Shown here in pieces: positions 7,201-15,000 of a stretch of DNA of 51,797 bases (position 1 is the stretch's first letter; the number at the start of each line of letters is the position of its first letter). The stretch is from an uncultured Oscillospiraceae bacterium (GTDB taxonomy: Bacteria; Bacillota; Clostridia; Oscillospirales; Oscillospiraceae). The notes beneath the pieces are model-generated. The model did not search any database. It was not told the origin of the DNA and worked only from the letters and a program-made list of their open reading frames with translations. The stretch covers positions 1-51,797 of the forward strand of contig CANQZJ010000010.1 of NCBI GenBank assembly GCA_947628315.1, written 5' to 3'. The position numbers were made by a program, and so were the translations under genes.

Positions 7201-9477
7201 ATGAGCACATTAAACATTAAAAGGGACAACGGAAAAATCTTTTGTCCGTTAACTGATTCTTGGCATATCGAAACGCCCGAGGAGAAGGTGCGTCAAGAAT
7301 ACATAAAGATTCTCGTTGAGGATTATGGCTATTCTCTTGACCAAATGGCTCAGGAAATTAAGGTCAATAACTCTCAACGTGGTCAAGGCAAAGCGCGTGC
7401 AGATATTGTAATTTGGAAATCCAAACAGGATAAAATCGAAAGCAAAGCCGCTTTTATTGTTGTTGAATGTAAAGCAGAAAATGTTCGCATTCGTGAAGAA
7501 GATTATTATCAGGGGTATAATTATGCTTCTTGGGCCGGTGCAAGCTTCTTTGTAACCACGAATGAAAAAGAAACAAAATACTTTAATGTCGACAAAGATT
7601 ATCTTCCTAAAGAGTTAGTAGAAGTTGTGGCAATTCCTACGGCCGAAGAAGCTCTGAATGACAAAAAGGTAAAGGATATTCTTTCAAAAACCAAAACATT
7701 CACAAGAGACGATTTCACCAGGATCCTTCGCACTTGCCACAACATCATTCGTAACAATGACAAGCTTTCGCCCGAGGGTGCGTTTGATGAGATCAGTAAG
7801 ATTCTATTTATGAAAATTAAGTACGAGCGTGAACAACGTGGTGCAAAAGTATTTACCAAGGATGAATTTGTAGAAAAAGAAAAGTGGTTCGAAAAAGAAA
7901 TTCGTCCCAATCTGAAAGGAACTCCCAAAGATCTTCCTTATATGCAATTCTTGTTTTACAATACCAAGGAAGAATTTAAGGATGACCAGCTGTTTGAAGA
8001 AAACGAAATCATCAAAATCAGGCAAAACAGTTTTGAACAAATTCTTGAAAAACTTGAAACCTATAATCTTTCCGATACGCAAGATGACGTTAAAGGTATC
8101 GCCTTTGAACAATTCCTGGGTACTACATTCCGCGGCGAATTGGGACAGTACTTCACACCTCGTACTATCGTTGATTTTATGACGCATATTCTTGACCCCA
8201 ACGAGATGGAAACGGTGTGTGATCCTACTTGTGGCAGCGGCGGCTTTTTGATTAAAGCATTTGAATATATGCGTGAAAAAATCGAAGAAGATGTAAAGAA
8301 AGCAAAAGCAGAATTGCGTTCGGTTATTGAAGGTGATAACTATGATTCTTTGTCCGAAGAAGAACAGGTGGTTATCAACGAACGCATTGAAGCTATGCAA
8401 TCCACACTCAACAAGGAACTTGACACCCAAGTAGAAGGCAGCCGTATGTATAATCTGTCCCATAATTGCATTTACGGAACAGATGCTAACCCCCGTATGG
8501 CAAGAACATCAAAAATGAATATGATCATGCACGGCGACGGACACGGCGGCGTTTATCATCACGATGGCTTGCTGAATGTTAACGATATTTTTGAAGAGCG
8601 TTTCGACGTTATCTTAACGAATCCTCCTTTTGGCGCGAGAATTGATAAATCCCAAAAAATTACCGAAGCAGATAAATTTACCGATGAAGCTCTGATTGCA
8701 AAATACATGGCCAAATACGGCGAAGCCTATGAAAAAGCACTTGAGCAGGTAAATGACAACATTGGTAAGTCCTTGCTTTCTTTGTATGATGTAGGTTCTA
8801 TGTCCGGGCTTACCGAAGTTCTCTTTATGGAACGTTGCCTCAGACTGCTCAAAAAGGGCGGCCGCATGGGCATGGTTTTGCCGGAAGGTGTTCTTAACAC
8901 ATCCAATCTTCAGAAAATCCGTGAATATTTTGAAGGCAAGGCTAAAATCATTTTGATTTGTTCAATCCCTCAAGATGTCTTTATCGCCGCCGGCGCAACA
9001 GTAAAGCCCAGCCTTGTTTTCTTCAAGCGTTTTACCGAAGAGGAAGAACTTCAATATTTAGGTGCAAAAACAAAAGCCGAAAAAGAGATCAGGCAGAAGT
9101 ACATCGGTCAAATAAAAGCATTACAAGAAAAGATTGCAGCTGAAAAAGCAAAAAAACTTAAAATCAAAGCACTCAGCGGTGCAGCAGAAAAAGAACTCAG
9201 AGATCTTGAGGCGGCTATTATCGAAGAGGCCAAACCGCTTACAAAAGAATACTTCGATTACGAAATCCCTATCGCTATGGTTGAGGATGCGGGCATTACT
9301 TCTACAGGTGCTGTTTCCGCGGGCAATCAGCTTCCTACCCTTCAAGATGAATACAAAGAATATAGGATCTCAAACAAGCTATGGGAAGAATCCAATCGCT
9401 CTGTTTCCTATACCATAAATTCGGAAGGAAGGATTTCCCGTATCAGTGATGGCCAGGAGGTTAGCTTAATATGGTGA
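7201..9477 (+). CDS. Nuclease-methylase fusion (HsdR N-terminal-like domain plus HsdM)
   Basis: This 758-residue protein joins two activities. Residues about 20-150 carry a PD-(D/E)XK-like nuclease domain as in HsdR N-termini: Asp68 in ADIVIW, Glu89-Cys-Lys91 in VVECKAE, and a QxxxY element at 104-108. Residues about 160-600 are an HsdM-type N6-adenine methyltransferase with QYFTPRTIVDFM near 317, SAM motif DPTCGSGGF at 341 and catalytic NPPF at 474. A charged coiled coil follows near 620-665. It starts after GGAGGGG and overlaps the specificity gene by 7 bases. No helicase/translocase gene is present, so it is not a classical type I system; the layout recalls type IIB enzymes such as BcgI. 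The sequence is AT-rich and likely transferred. Confidence 0.85.
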   Translation: MSTLNIKRDNGKIFCPLTDSWHIETPEEKVRQEYIKILVEDYGYSLDQMAQEIKVNNSQRGQGKARADIVIWKSKQDKIESKAAFIVVECKAENVRIREEDYYQGYNYASWAGASFFVTTNEKETKYFNVDKDYLPKELVEVVAIPTAEEALNDKKVKDILSKTKTFTRDDFTRILRTCHNIIRNNDKLSPEGAFDEISKILFMKIKYEREQRGAKVFTKDEFVEKEKWFEKEIRPNLKGTPKDLPYMQFLFYNTKEEFKDDQLFEENEIIKIRQNSFEQILEKLETYNLSDTQDDVKGIAFEQFLGTTFRGELGQYFTPRTIVDFMTHILDPNEMETVCDPTCGSGGFLIKAFEYMREKIEEDVKKAKAELRSVIEGDNYDSLSEEEQVVINERIEAMQSTLNKELDTQVEGSRMYNLSHNCIYGTDANPRMARTSKMNMIMHGDGHGGVYHHDGLLNVNDIFEERFDVILTNPPFGARIDKSQKITEADKFTDEALIAKYMAKYGEAYEKALEQVNDNIGKSLLSLYDVGSMSGLTEVLFMERCLRLLKKGGRMGMVLPEGVLNTSNLQKIREYFEGKAKIILICSIPQDVFIAAGATVKPSLVFFKRFTEEEELQYLGAKTKAEKEIRQKYIGQIKALQEKIAAEKAKKLKIKALSGAAEKELRDLEAAIIEEAKPLTKEYFDYEIPIAMVEDAGITSTGAVSAGNQLPTLQDEYKEYRISNKLWEESNRSVSYTINSEGRISRISDGQEVSLIW

Positions 9478-10859
9478 TGAGAAACGGACTTTTAACTCAT
9501 ATCCCATTTAGCAGGCTATTGGTCTGGGATGTTAAGCGTCTATCAAGCAACAGACACTATGATTCTAAATTTAAGCTGGTTCCGTTCAGTGACGTCCTCA
9601 ATGACGGCAATATAGAATGGGTCGATATCAAGGATGATGATTTATACCCCATACTTGGCGTTCACGCTTATGGAGAAGGCGTTTACATCAGTCGGATCGC
9701 ACAGGGAAATACTTTAACGATGAAGCGTTACCAAAAGAGTAAGGCTAACACTTTGTTTTGGTGTAAGGTTCGAACGGTAAGAGGACAATTTGGGATCGTA
9801 ACTGATGAATATGCCAATTCATACGGATCGAGCAATATGAAATACATGAGCATCAACACCAGGTTAATAATGCCGGAATACTTGCAGTTATTGTTTCAAA
9901 AAAATCCTTTAACTGATTATATGGATACATTGGCGGTTGGAGCGGATGGCAGACACTTTAACCCTTCCGTTTTCCTGAGTGTAAAATTCCCTTTACCACC
10001 AATGGAGGTTCAAACCGAGTTAATAAAAAAATACAACGAGTCTGTTCAAAAAGCGAATGTTATCGAAGATGAAGCAGATTCACTGGTAGAAAAAATTGAA
10101 AATTATATATTTGATACATTAAAAATAGAAAAAAGAATTATAGAAAAAGATGATTCGAAATCAAAACGATTAAAAACTACGAGTTTTTCCAAACTGGTTG
10201 GCTGGGGTGCAAAATTGAACAGCAACCCAATTAAGCCGCAGGAACTATTTAAGTCAACGGAATATGAAAATATGCCATTAGAGTATTATTGTGAAATTAA
10301 CCCTAAAACAATATTCCCAGACGATTTGGAAGATGTTTCGTTTATACCTATGGAATGCGTGTCTGACATATATGGGGAAATTATTGAGCGCAAAAACGGA
10401 AAAGCGGCGAACAGTAAAGGATATACCACTTTTCAGGAGCATGACATCATTTGGGCAAAGATAACACCATGTATGCAAAACGGAAAAAGCGCTGTGGCAA
10501 TCAACTTAAAAAACGGGTATGCGTACGGATCTACAGAGTTCCATGTTTTCAGAGCAAATAAAAACGCCCTTCCTGAGTATATACATTGCCTGATGAGATC
10601 TAACAGGCTGCGTGACGTTGCTATGAGTTATTTTACGGGCTCAGCCGGTCAGCAACGTGTTGGGACGGATTTTTTAAAAGCCCTGACACTTCCTCTATTG
10701 CCATTGCGCTCTAATGATCCTGATATTTTGTCTCAAGAAACCGTAGTCAAAAAGGTAGATGAAATCAGAAAGCAAATCAAAGGACTCCACGAGAAAGCGA
10801 TAGATCTACGAAAGCAAGCGAGAAAAGAATTTGAGGAGGCCGTTTTCGGTGAAGCTTAA
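9471..10859 (+). CDS. Restriction-modification specificity subunit (HsdS-like)
   Basis: The 462-residue protein has two half-sites, each with a target-recognition domain and a following helical connector. The first runs to FPLPPMEVQTELIKKYNES near 170-190 and the second to LPLLPLRSNDPDILSQETVV near 405-425 and a C-terminal Lys/Glu-rich helix. Such subunits hold the methylase on a bipartite DNA target and so set both methylation and cleavage sites. The ATG overlaps the methylase gene stop and follows AGGAGGT by 9 bases; the gene ends inside the next one (11-base overlap). The three genes are therefore tightly coupled. The recognition sequence cannot be predicted by eye. Confidence 0.85.
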   Translation: MVMRNGLLTHIPFSRLLVWDVKRLSSNRHYDSKFKLVPFSDVLNDGNIEWVDIKDDDLYPILGVHAYGEGVYISRIAQGNTLTMKRYQKSKANTLFWCKVRTVRGQFGIVTDEYANSYGSSNMKYMSINTRLIMPEYLQLLFQKNPLTDYMDTLAVGADGRHFNPSVFLSVKFPLPPMEVQTELIKKYNESVQKANVIEDEADSLVEKIENYIFDTLKIEKRIIEKDDSKSKRLKTTSFSKLVGWGAKLNSNPIKPQELFKSTEYENMPLEYYCEINPKTIFPDDLEDVSFIPMECVSDIYGEIIERKNGKAANSKGYTTFQEHDIIWAKITPCMQNGKSAVAINLKNGYAYGSTEFHVFRANKNALPEYIHCLMRSNRLRDVAMSYFTGSAGQQRVGTDFLKALTLPLLPLRSNDPDILSQETVVKKVDEIRKQIKGLHEKAIDLRKQARKEFEEAVFGEA

Positions 10860-12624
10860 AAAACTACACATTGAACAGTATAAAAACTTAAAGGACTTCA
10901 CTATTGACTTCGAATCTGGAAAAGGTCTCACTATGCTTGTTGGCAACAACGGCTCAGGTAAAAGCAATGTGTTAGAGGCTATAAGCGGTATTTTTCATGA
11001 TCTTTTTAAAGATAAGGAAAGTCGAAAAATCACTGGTGATTACACTTTAGAATATGTTTTAGATGATAAGAATTGCAAAATAGAAAATAAGAATGGTGTT
11101 TTGCGTTGCTATGCAGATAAGTTCAAAAGCAGAGATTCTTTTATTGCCGAAAACGCACCGAATAACATAATCGGGTTGTACAGCGGTGAAGAAGACCGCC
11201 TGTGGACTCAGTTTTATGAACCGTATTATAAGGCATACATAAGAAGAATAAAAACTCATTATCACCTGGAACGCATGAAATTGATGTTTATAAACAAGTA
11301 TTACTGGAATGTCGCTTTGCTCACTTTGTTGTTGTCTAACAATGGAAATTTAGTGCCTTTTATTAGAGATGAACTTGGTATTAGTGATGTACCCAAAGTC
11401 ACATTAAGCTTTGATTTTCGCCATTACCATAACGCCAACTCCCTTCTTCAGGCATTTATTGACAGAATTAATCCAGCGCATGAAATAAGAATAGACTTTA
11501 CCATTCAAGAATTGAAAAAACGTATCTTTAACGATATACGTTCTGATGAAAATGGAAATGCGATTGTATTGGGAGATGATCGAATACCCGTTGATTCGGG
11601 AATAACTGATACAGAGGTCTTTAGGTACTTTACTCAGGCGTTTATGCCAAAAGGCCAAAAAATCATCACAGAAATGGCAATCTACTTAAACAACGGCATT
11701 ACAGTTCAACAGCTTAGTGAAGGCGAGAAAAAATTAATACTTGTTAAAGCTGTATTGGAAATTCTTTCTGATGAAAAAACTCTGCTGCTTCTGGATGAAC
11801 CCGATGCAAATATTCATGAAGGGCGTAAGCAACAGCTATACAATCTTTTTGCCGAATACTGTAAGTTTGATCGTCAAATGATTGTTGCTACGCACTCTCC
11901 AATTCTTGCTCAATTAGCGAACGAAAACGAATTAGTGATGCTTGAAAGTGAAGCGGGGAATTCGGTCATTCTGACAGATGAAAAAATTGAAAAAATCAAG
12001 CGTTTGTCTGGAACTTCTTGGGATGTTATCAGCCAAGGAATGATGCTGAAATCAAACAGACCGCTTGTCGTATTTGAGGGTAAAACGGACATTAAATATG
12101 TTAAACAGGCTATAGCTTTGCTCAAAAATGACAATCCTTTGTATGATCAACTACAGGTTGATTTTATGAATGCCGGCGGAGCTAATAATATGCAATTCTT
12201 TATTACAGATTTGCTTGAGGTTATTCCCAATGGCAAAAAGGTCGTTGTGTTTTTTGATAGAGATAATGAGGGACAAAAAGGAGCAGCGGCACTTTTGCAC
12301 TTGACTACTTCGGATGAGGCCATTGCACATTATGATGATATAAAGCAAAATAATCTAACTGTAAGTTTTATCCCTTATAAAACGGGAGTTACTGGAGGGG
12401 ATTTCTTAATAGAAGATTATTTTTCTTGGGATAAAACCGTAAAACCAATGGTGGATGAGGCTATTGAAAACAGCCATCATCCTTTAAAAAACCTTCCAAA
12501 ACTTTCGACCAAAATTAAGAACGAACTTGAAGATAAGTACAAAAATTTTACAAAAGAAGAATTTGAAGGTTTTATTACTTTGATTGAAAAAATCGTTGAG
12601 TTAACAAAAGAGGAAACAACATGA
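10849..12624 (+). CDS. OLD-family AAA ATPase with TOPRIM nuclease domain
   Basis: This 591-residue protein combines an ABC/SMC-type ATPase and a TOPRIM domain. Seen are the Walker A motif GNNGSGKS (32-39), signature QLSEGEKK (about 286), Walker B LLLLDEPDAN (about 311), switch His in ATHSP (about 346), then TOPRIM acidic motifs VFEGKTD (about 406) and FFDRDNEG (about 466). The family includes OLD nucleases and GajA of the Gabija system. The start is a GTG with GAGGAGG upstream, overlapping the specificity gene by 11 bases; the longer TTG reading begins in that RBS. No Gabija helicase (GajB) follows. The coupling suggests that it works with the restriction-modification proteins, perhaps as an extra effector; this is inference. 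Confidence 0.85.
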   Translation: MKLKKLHIEQYKNLKDFTIDFESGKGLTMLVGNNGSGKSNVLEAISGIFHDLFKDKESRKITGDYTLEYVLDDKNCKIENKNGVLRCYADKFKSRDSFIAENAPNNIIGLYSGEEDRLWTQFYEPYYKAYIRRIKTHYHLERMKLMFINKYYWNVALLTLLLSNNGNLVPFIRDELGISDVPKVTLSFDFRHYHNANSLLQAFIDRINPAHEIRIDFTIQELKKRIFNDIRSDENGNAIVLGDDRIPVDSGITDTEVFRYFTQAFMPKGQKIITEMAIYLNNGITVQQLSEGEKKLILVKAVLEILSDEKTLLLLDEPDANIHEGRKQQLYNLFAEYCKFDRQMIVATHSPILAQLANENELVMLESEAGNSVILTDEKIEKIKRLSGTSWDVISQGMMLKSNRPLVVFEGKTDIKYVKQAIALLKNDNPLYDQLQVDFMNAGGANNMQFFITDLLEVIPNGKKVVVFFDRDNEGQKGAAALLHLTTSDEAIAHYDDIKQNNLTVSFIPYKTGVTGGDFLIEDYFSWDKTVKPMVDEAIENSHHPLKNLPKLSTKIKNELEDKYKNFTKEEFEGFITLIEKIVELTKEETT

Positions 12625-12635
12625 ATGAACAAAAA

Positions 12636-12667
12636 GGCGGCGGACGGGCATAAGCCCGTCCGCCGCC
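12636..12667 (-). terminator. Terminator of the peptide-export operon
   Basis: A perfect 14-bp stem (GGCGGCGGACGGGC and its complement) closes a 4-base loop. The T-run follows on the minus strand (12631-12635), so it terminates transcription from the NHLM operon. On the plus strand, after the OLD gene, no T-run follows. Confidence 0.85.
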
Positions 12668-12699
12668 CTGCATAGAAGGCGGAGAATGAACCGGCGGCA

Positions 12700-12775
12700 C
12701 CACGTGATGAACGGCACCATCTCTGTATCGCGGCACTCCGTCAGTTGACGATACCGAAAACAGCTCTTAAGGTTA
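12700..12775 (-). pseudogene. Second fragment of a tag 3' end
   Basis: The minus strand reads NNLKSCFRYRQLTECRDTEMV, equivalent to DHLKSCFRYRQLVDHCDTKAV in the pseudogene at 6609-6985. The shared 24 bases are at 12750-12773. The fragment touches the stop codon of the ABC gene that ends at 12773, so it marks the right junction of the restriction island. Confidence 0.55.
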
Positions 12776-14986
12776 TTTATCAGACGTGGCGGACGCGCCA
12801 ACGACCGGTTCTGTGTCCAGCCTCTGGCGGGCCACCAGCTCGGCAAAGAAGCCGTCCCGGGCGATAAGCTCCTCGTAGGTGCCGTCCTCCACGATATGCC
12901 CCCCGTCCAACACGATGATCCGGTCGCAGTGGCGGATGGTGCTGAGCCGGTGGGCGATGACGATGCGGGTGCATTTGAGCTTGTCCAGGGACTCGGACAC
13001 CGTCCGCTGGGTGATGTTGTCCAGAGCGGAGGTGGCCTCGTCGAACATGAGGATGCGGGGTTTGGGCGCGATGGCCCGGGCGATGAGCAGCCGCTGGCGC
13101 TGGCCGCCGGAGATGCCGCCGCTGCCCTCGGAGATCAGGGTGTGCATCCCCATGGGCATACGCCGGATGTCCTCCGCCACGCCCGCCATCTCCGCCGCCG
13201 CCCAGGCGTCGTCCACGGTCAGCCACGGCGCGGAGATGGTGATATTGGAGTAGATATCGCCCTGAAAGAGCTTGCCGTCCTGCATCACCACGCCCATGCG
13301 CCGCCTGAGGCTTTTCAGATCCAGGCCGGCCATATCCCGGCCATCGTAGTAGATGGCGCCCTTCTGGGGCGTCTCAAAGCCCAGCAGCAGGCGCATGAGC
13401 GTCGACTTGCCGCAGCCGGTCTTTCCCACGATGGCCACATACTGGCCCGGGCGTATTTTGAGGTTCAGGTCGTCCACCACGTTGGGCATATCCTCCGAGT
13501 AACGGAAGGAGACATGATTGAGCTCGATGGCGCCGGAGAGCCGCTCCACCACCTGTTTGTCCTCGGCGATCTCCGGCTCGGCCTCCAGAATGGGCTTTGC
13601 CATATTGAGGATGGGGATGATCTGCCCCACCATGGCCGCGATGCCGGCAAGAGACATGAACGCGCCGCTGATCATGGCGTAGGCGGAGTTGAAGGCGTAG
13701 TATTCCGCCGCGGACACGCCGCTTTTCACCGCCGCCACATACATCACCAGCGTCCCGGTGAGGGAGATGGCGAGGCTGATGACGCCGTTCACCTTCAAAA
13801 ACATGGGCGGGTCGTACTGAAGCCGCGCCCCCCTGGCGTATTGCTCGCTCCACTTGGCGAAGGCCCGCTTCTCCGCGCCGGAGAGCTTCACCTTCTGCAC
13901 GCCGCTGATGAGGGCGTAGGAGAGGCCGTTCTCCCTGGCGCTCTGCTCCATCATCTGCTGGGTGACGCCCCGCTGACGGACGGTGGTGAGCACCGAGAAC
14001 ACCAGCGTCACGCCTACGATGACCAGCGCCGGGGTCACCAGCGCCGGGGCGTAGGCGAAGATCTGGGTGATCTGCAAAAGGGAGAAAAGGCTGGTAATGC
14101 CCACCGCCGCCACCGAGGATATGAGCATCGTGGAAAGCGCCTTGATATTCATGACGCGGCTGGCCATCTCACCGGTGCCGTACTGCCGGAAGAAGTTGGC
14201 CGGCAGGGAGAAAAGGCGCATCATCCCCGCCGCCTCCACCGCCACGGACACCTTCGTCGACATGCGCGTGGTGAGGAGTTTTTTTACCTTATTCAAAAGC
14301 TTTGAACTGATGTTCACCAGCAGCATGAAGGAGATGAGCGCCGCCAGCACCACCACGCTGCCGCTGGCCGACACGCTGGAAAACAGGAGGTTATTCAGCC
14401 GGGGCAGCAGCAATCCCACCAGGCTCACCGCCAGCGCGGACGCGGCAAAGAGGCCCCAGTCCGCCCACGAGATGCAGGAGACGATGTATTTCATCAGGCC
14501 GGGGACGCCGATCTTCCCCTGGGGAAAGGGCTTATAAAAGGCGATGGCCTCCCTTTCAAAAAGCCCCTCTGTCCGGGCGTTCACCCGCCGGCGTCTGCCG
14601 GTCTCGGGATCCGCGTAGGTGTAGCCCGTCAGACCCGTGGGGATCATGGCCGTGAGGGCGCCGTCAGCCTTCCGGCGGGCCAGCATGGCCCCGACGGCGT
14701 CCTTGTACCAGCCCTTTTCCAGCGTCACTGTCCGGCGCATGATGCCGTAGGGGCGCAGGAGAAATTCAAGCTGCTCGTTCCAGTCCTTCACCGAGTCGGG
14801 CACTTCCCGGCCCTTGGCGTGGTAATAGCGCAGGATCTCCTCTATGGCGCTTTTGGCGCGCTCTGCCTCGTCCGCCGGGGCGGCCCGGCGGCCCAGCACC
14901 GCCCCCGCGATGGAGGCGACGCCCTCTTCGAAGGCCTGCTGATCCTGGAGGCGGCGCTGTCTTATTTGTTCGTCAAACCATCCCAT
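12773..14986 (-). CDS. NHLM bacteriocin-type ABC transporter, ATP-binding protein
   Basis: This 737-residue protein has an N-terminal cytoplasmic domain (MGWFDEQIRQRRLQD onward, about 180 residues), a six-helix ABC exporter membrane domain and a C-terminal ATPase. The ATPase shows Walker A GKTGCGKST, signature ISGGQRQR, Walker B ILMFDEATSALD and switch His in IAHRLST. The N-terminal domain is the mark of the second transporter of NHLM peptide-export systems (TIGR03797-like). The ATG at 14986 follows GGGGGTG by 7 bases and lies 14 bases after the peptidase-transporter stop. It probably works with that protein at the membrane to export the small leader peptides encoded upstream. Confidence 0.88.
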   Translation of the reverse strand: MGWFDEQIRQRRLQDQQAFEEGVASIAGAVLGRRAAPADEAERAKSAIEEILRYYHAKGREVPDSVKDWNEQLEFLLRPYGIMRRTVTLEKGWYKDAVGAMLARRKADGALTAMIPTGLTGYTYADPETGRRRRVNARTEGLFEREAIAFYKPFPQGKIGVPGLMKYIVSCISWADWGLFAASALAVSLVGLLLPRLNNLLFSSVSASGSVVVLAALISFMLLVNISSKLLNKVKKLLTTRMSTKVSVAVEAAGMMRLFSLPANFFRQYGTGEMASRVMNIKALSTMLISSVAAVGITSLFSLLQITQIFAYAPALVTPALVIVGVTLVFSVLTTVRQRGVTQQMMEQSARENGLSYALISGVQKVKLSGAEKRAFAKWSEQYARGARLQYDPPMFLKVNGVISLAISLTGTLVMYVAAVKSGVSAAEYYAFNSAYAMISGAFMSLAGIAAMVGQIIPILNMAKPILEAEPEIAEDKQVVERLSGAIELNHVSFRYSEDMPNVVDDLNLKIRPGQYVAIVGKTGCGKSTLMRLLLGFETPQKGAIYYDGRDMAGLDLKSLRRRMGVVMQDGKLFQGDIYSNITISAPWLTVDDAWAAAEMAGVAEDIRRMPMGMHTLISEGSGGISGGQRQRLLIARAIAPKPRILMFDEATSALDNITQRTVSESLDKLKCTRIVIAHRLSTIRHCDRIIVLDGGHIVEDGTYEELIARDGFFAELVARQRLDTEPVVGASATSDK

Positions 14987-15000
14987 GACAGCGCACCCCC

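Noticed and set aside
7201..10859. Classical type I restriction-modification system
   Set aside because: No HsdR helicase/translocase gene is present; only an HsdR N-terminal-like nuclease domain fused to the methylase is seen.
10849..12624. Gabija system (GajA)
   Set aside because: The ATPase-TOPRIM layout fits GajA, but no UvrD-like GajB helicase gene follows; the gene overlaps a restriction specificity gene instead.
12896..14305. Long plus-strand open frames antisense to the ABC transporter genes (also at 15055-17523, 19570-21498, 21311-23206 and 23793-25004)
   Set aside because: They are composed of His, Gly, Asp and Val-rich sequence typical of GC-rich antisense frames, have no ribosome binding sites, and lie opposite genes with complete, recognisable motifs.
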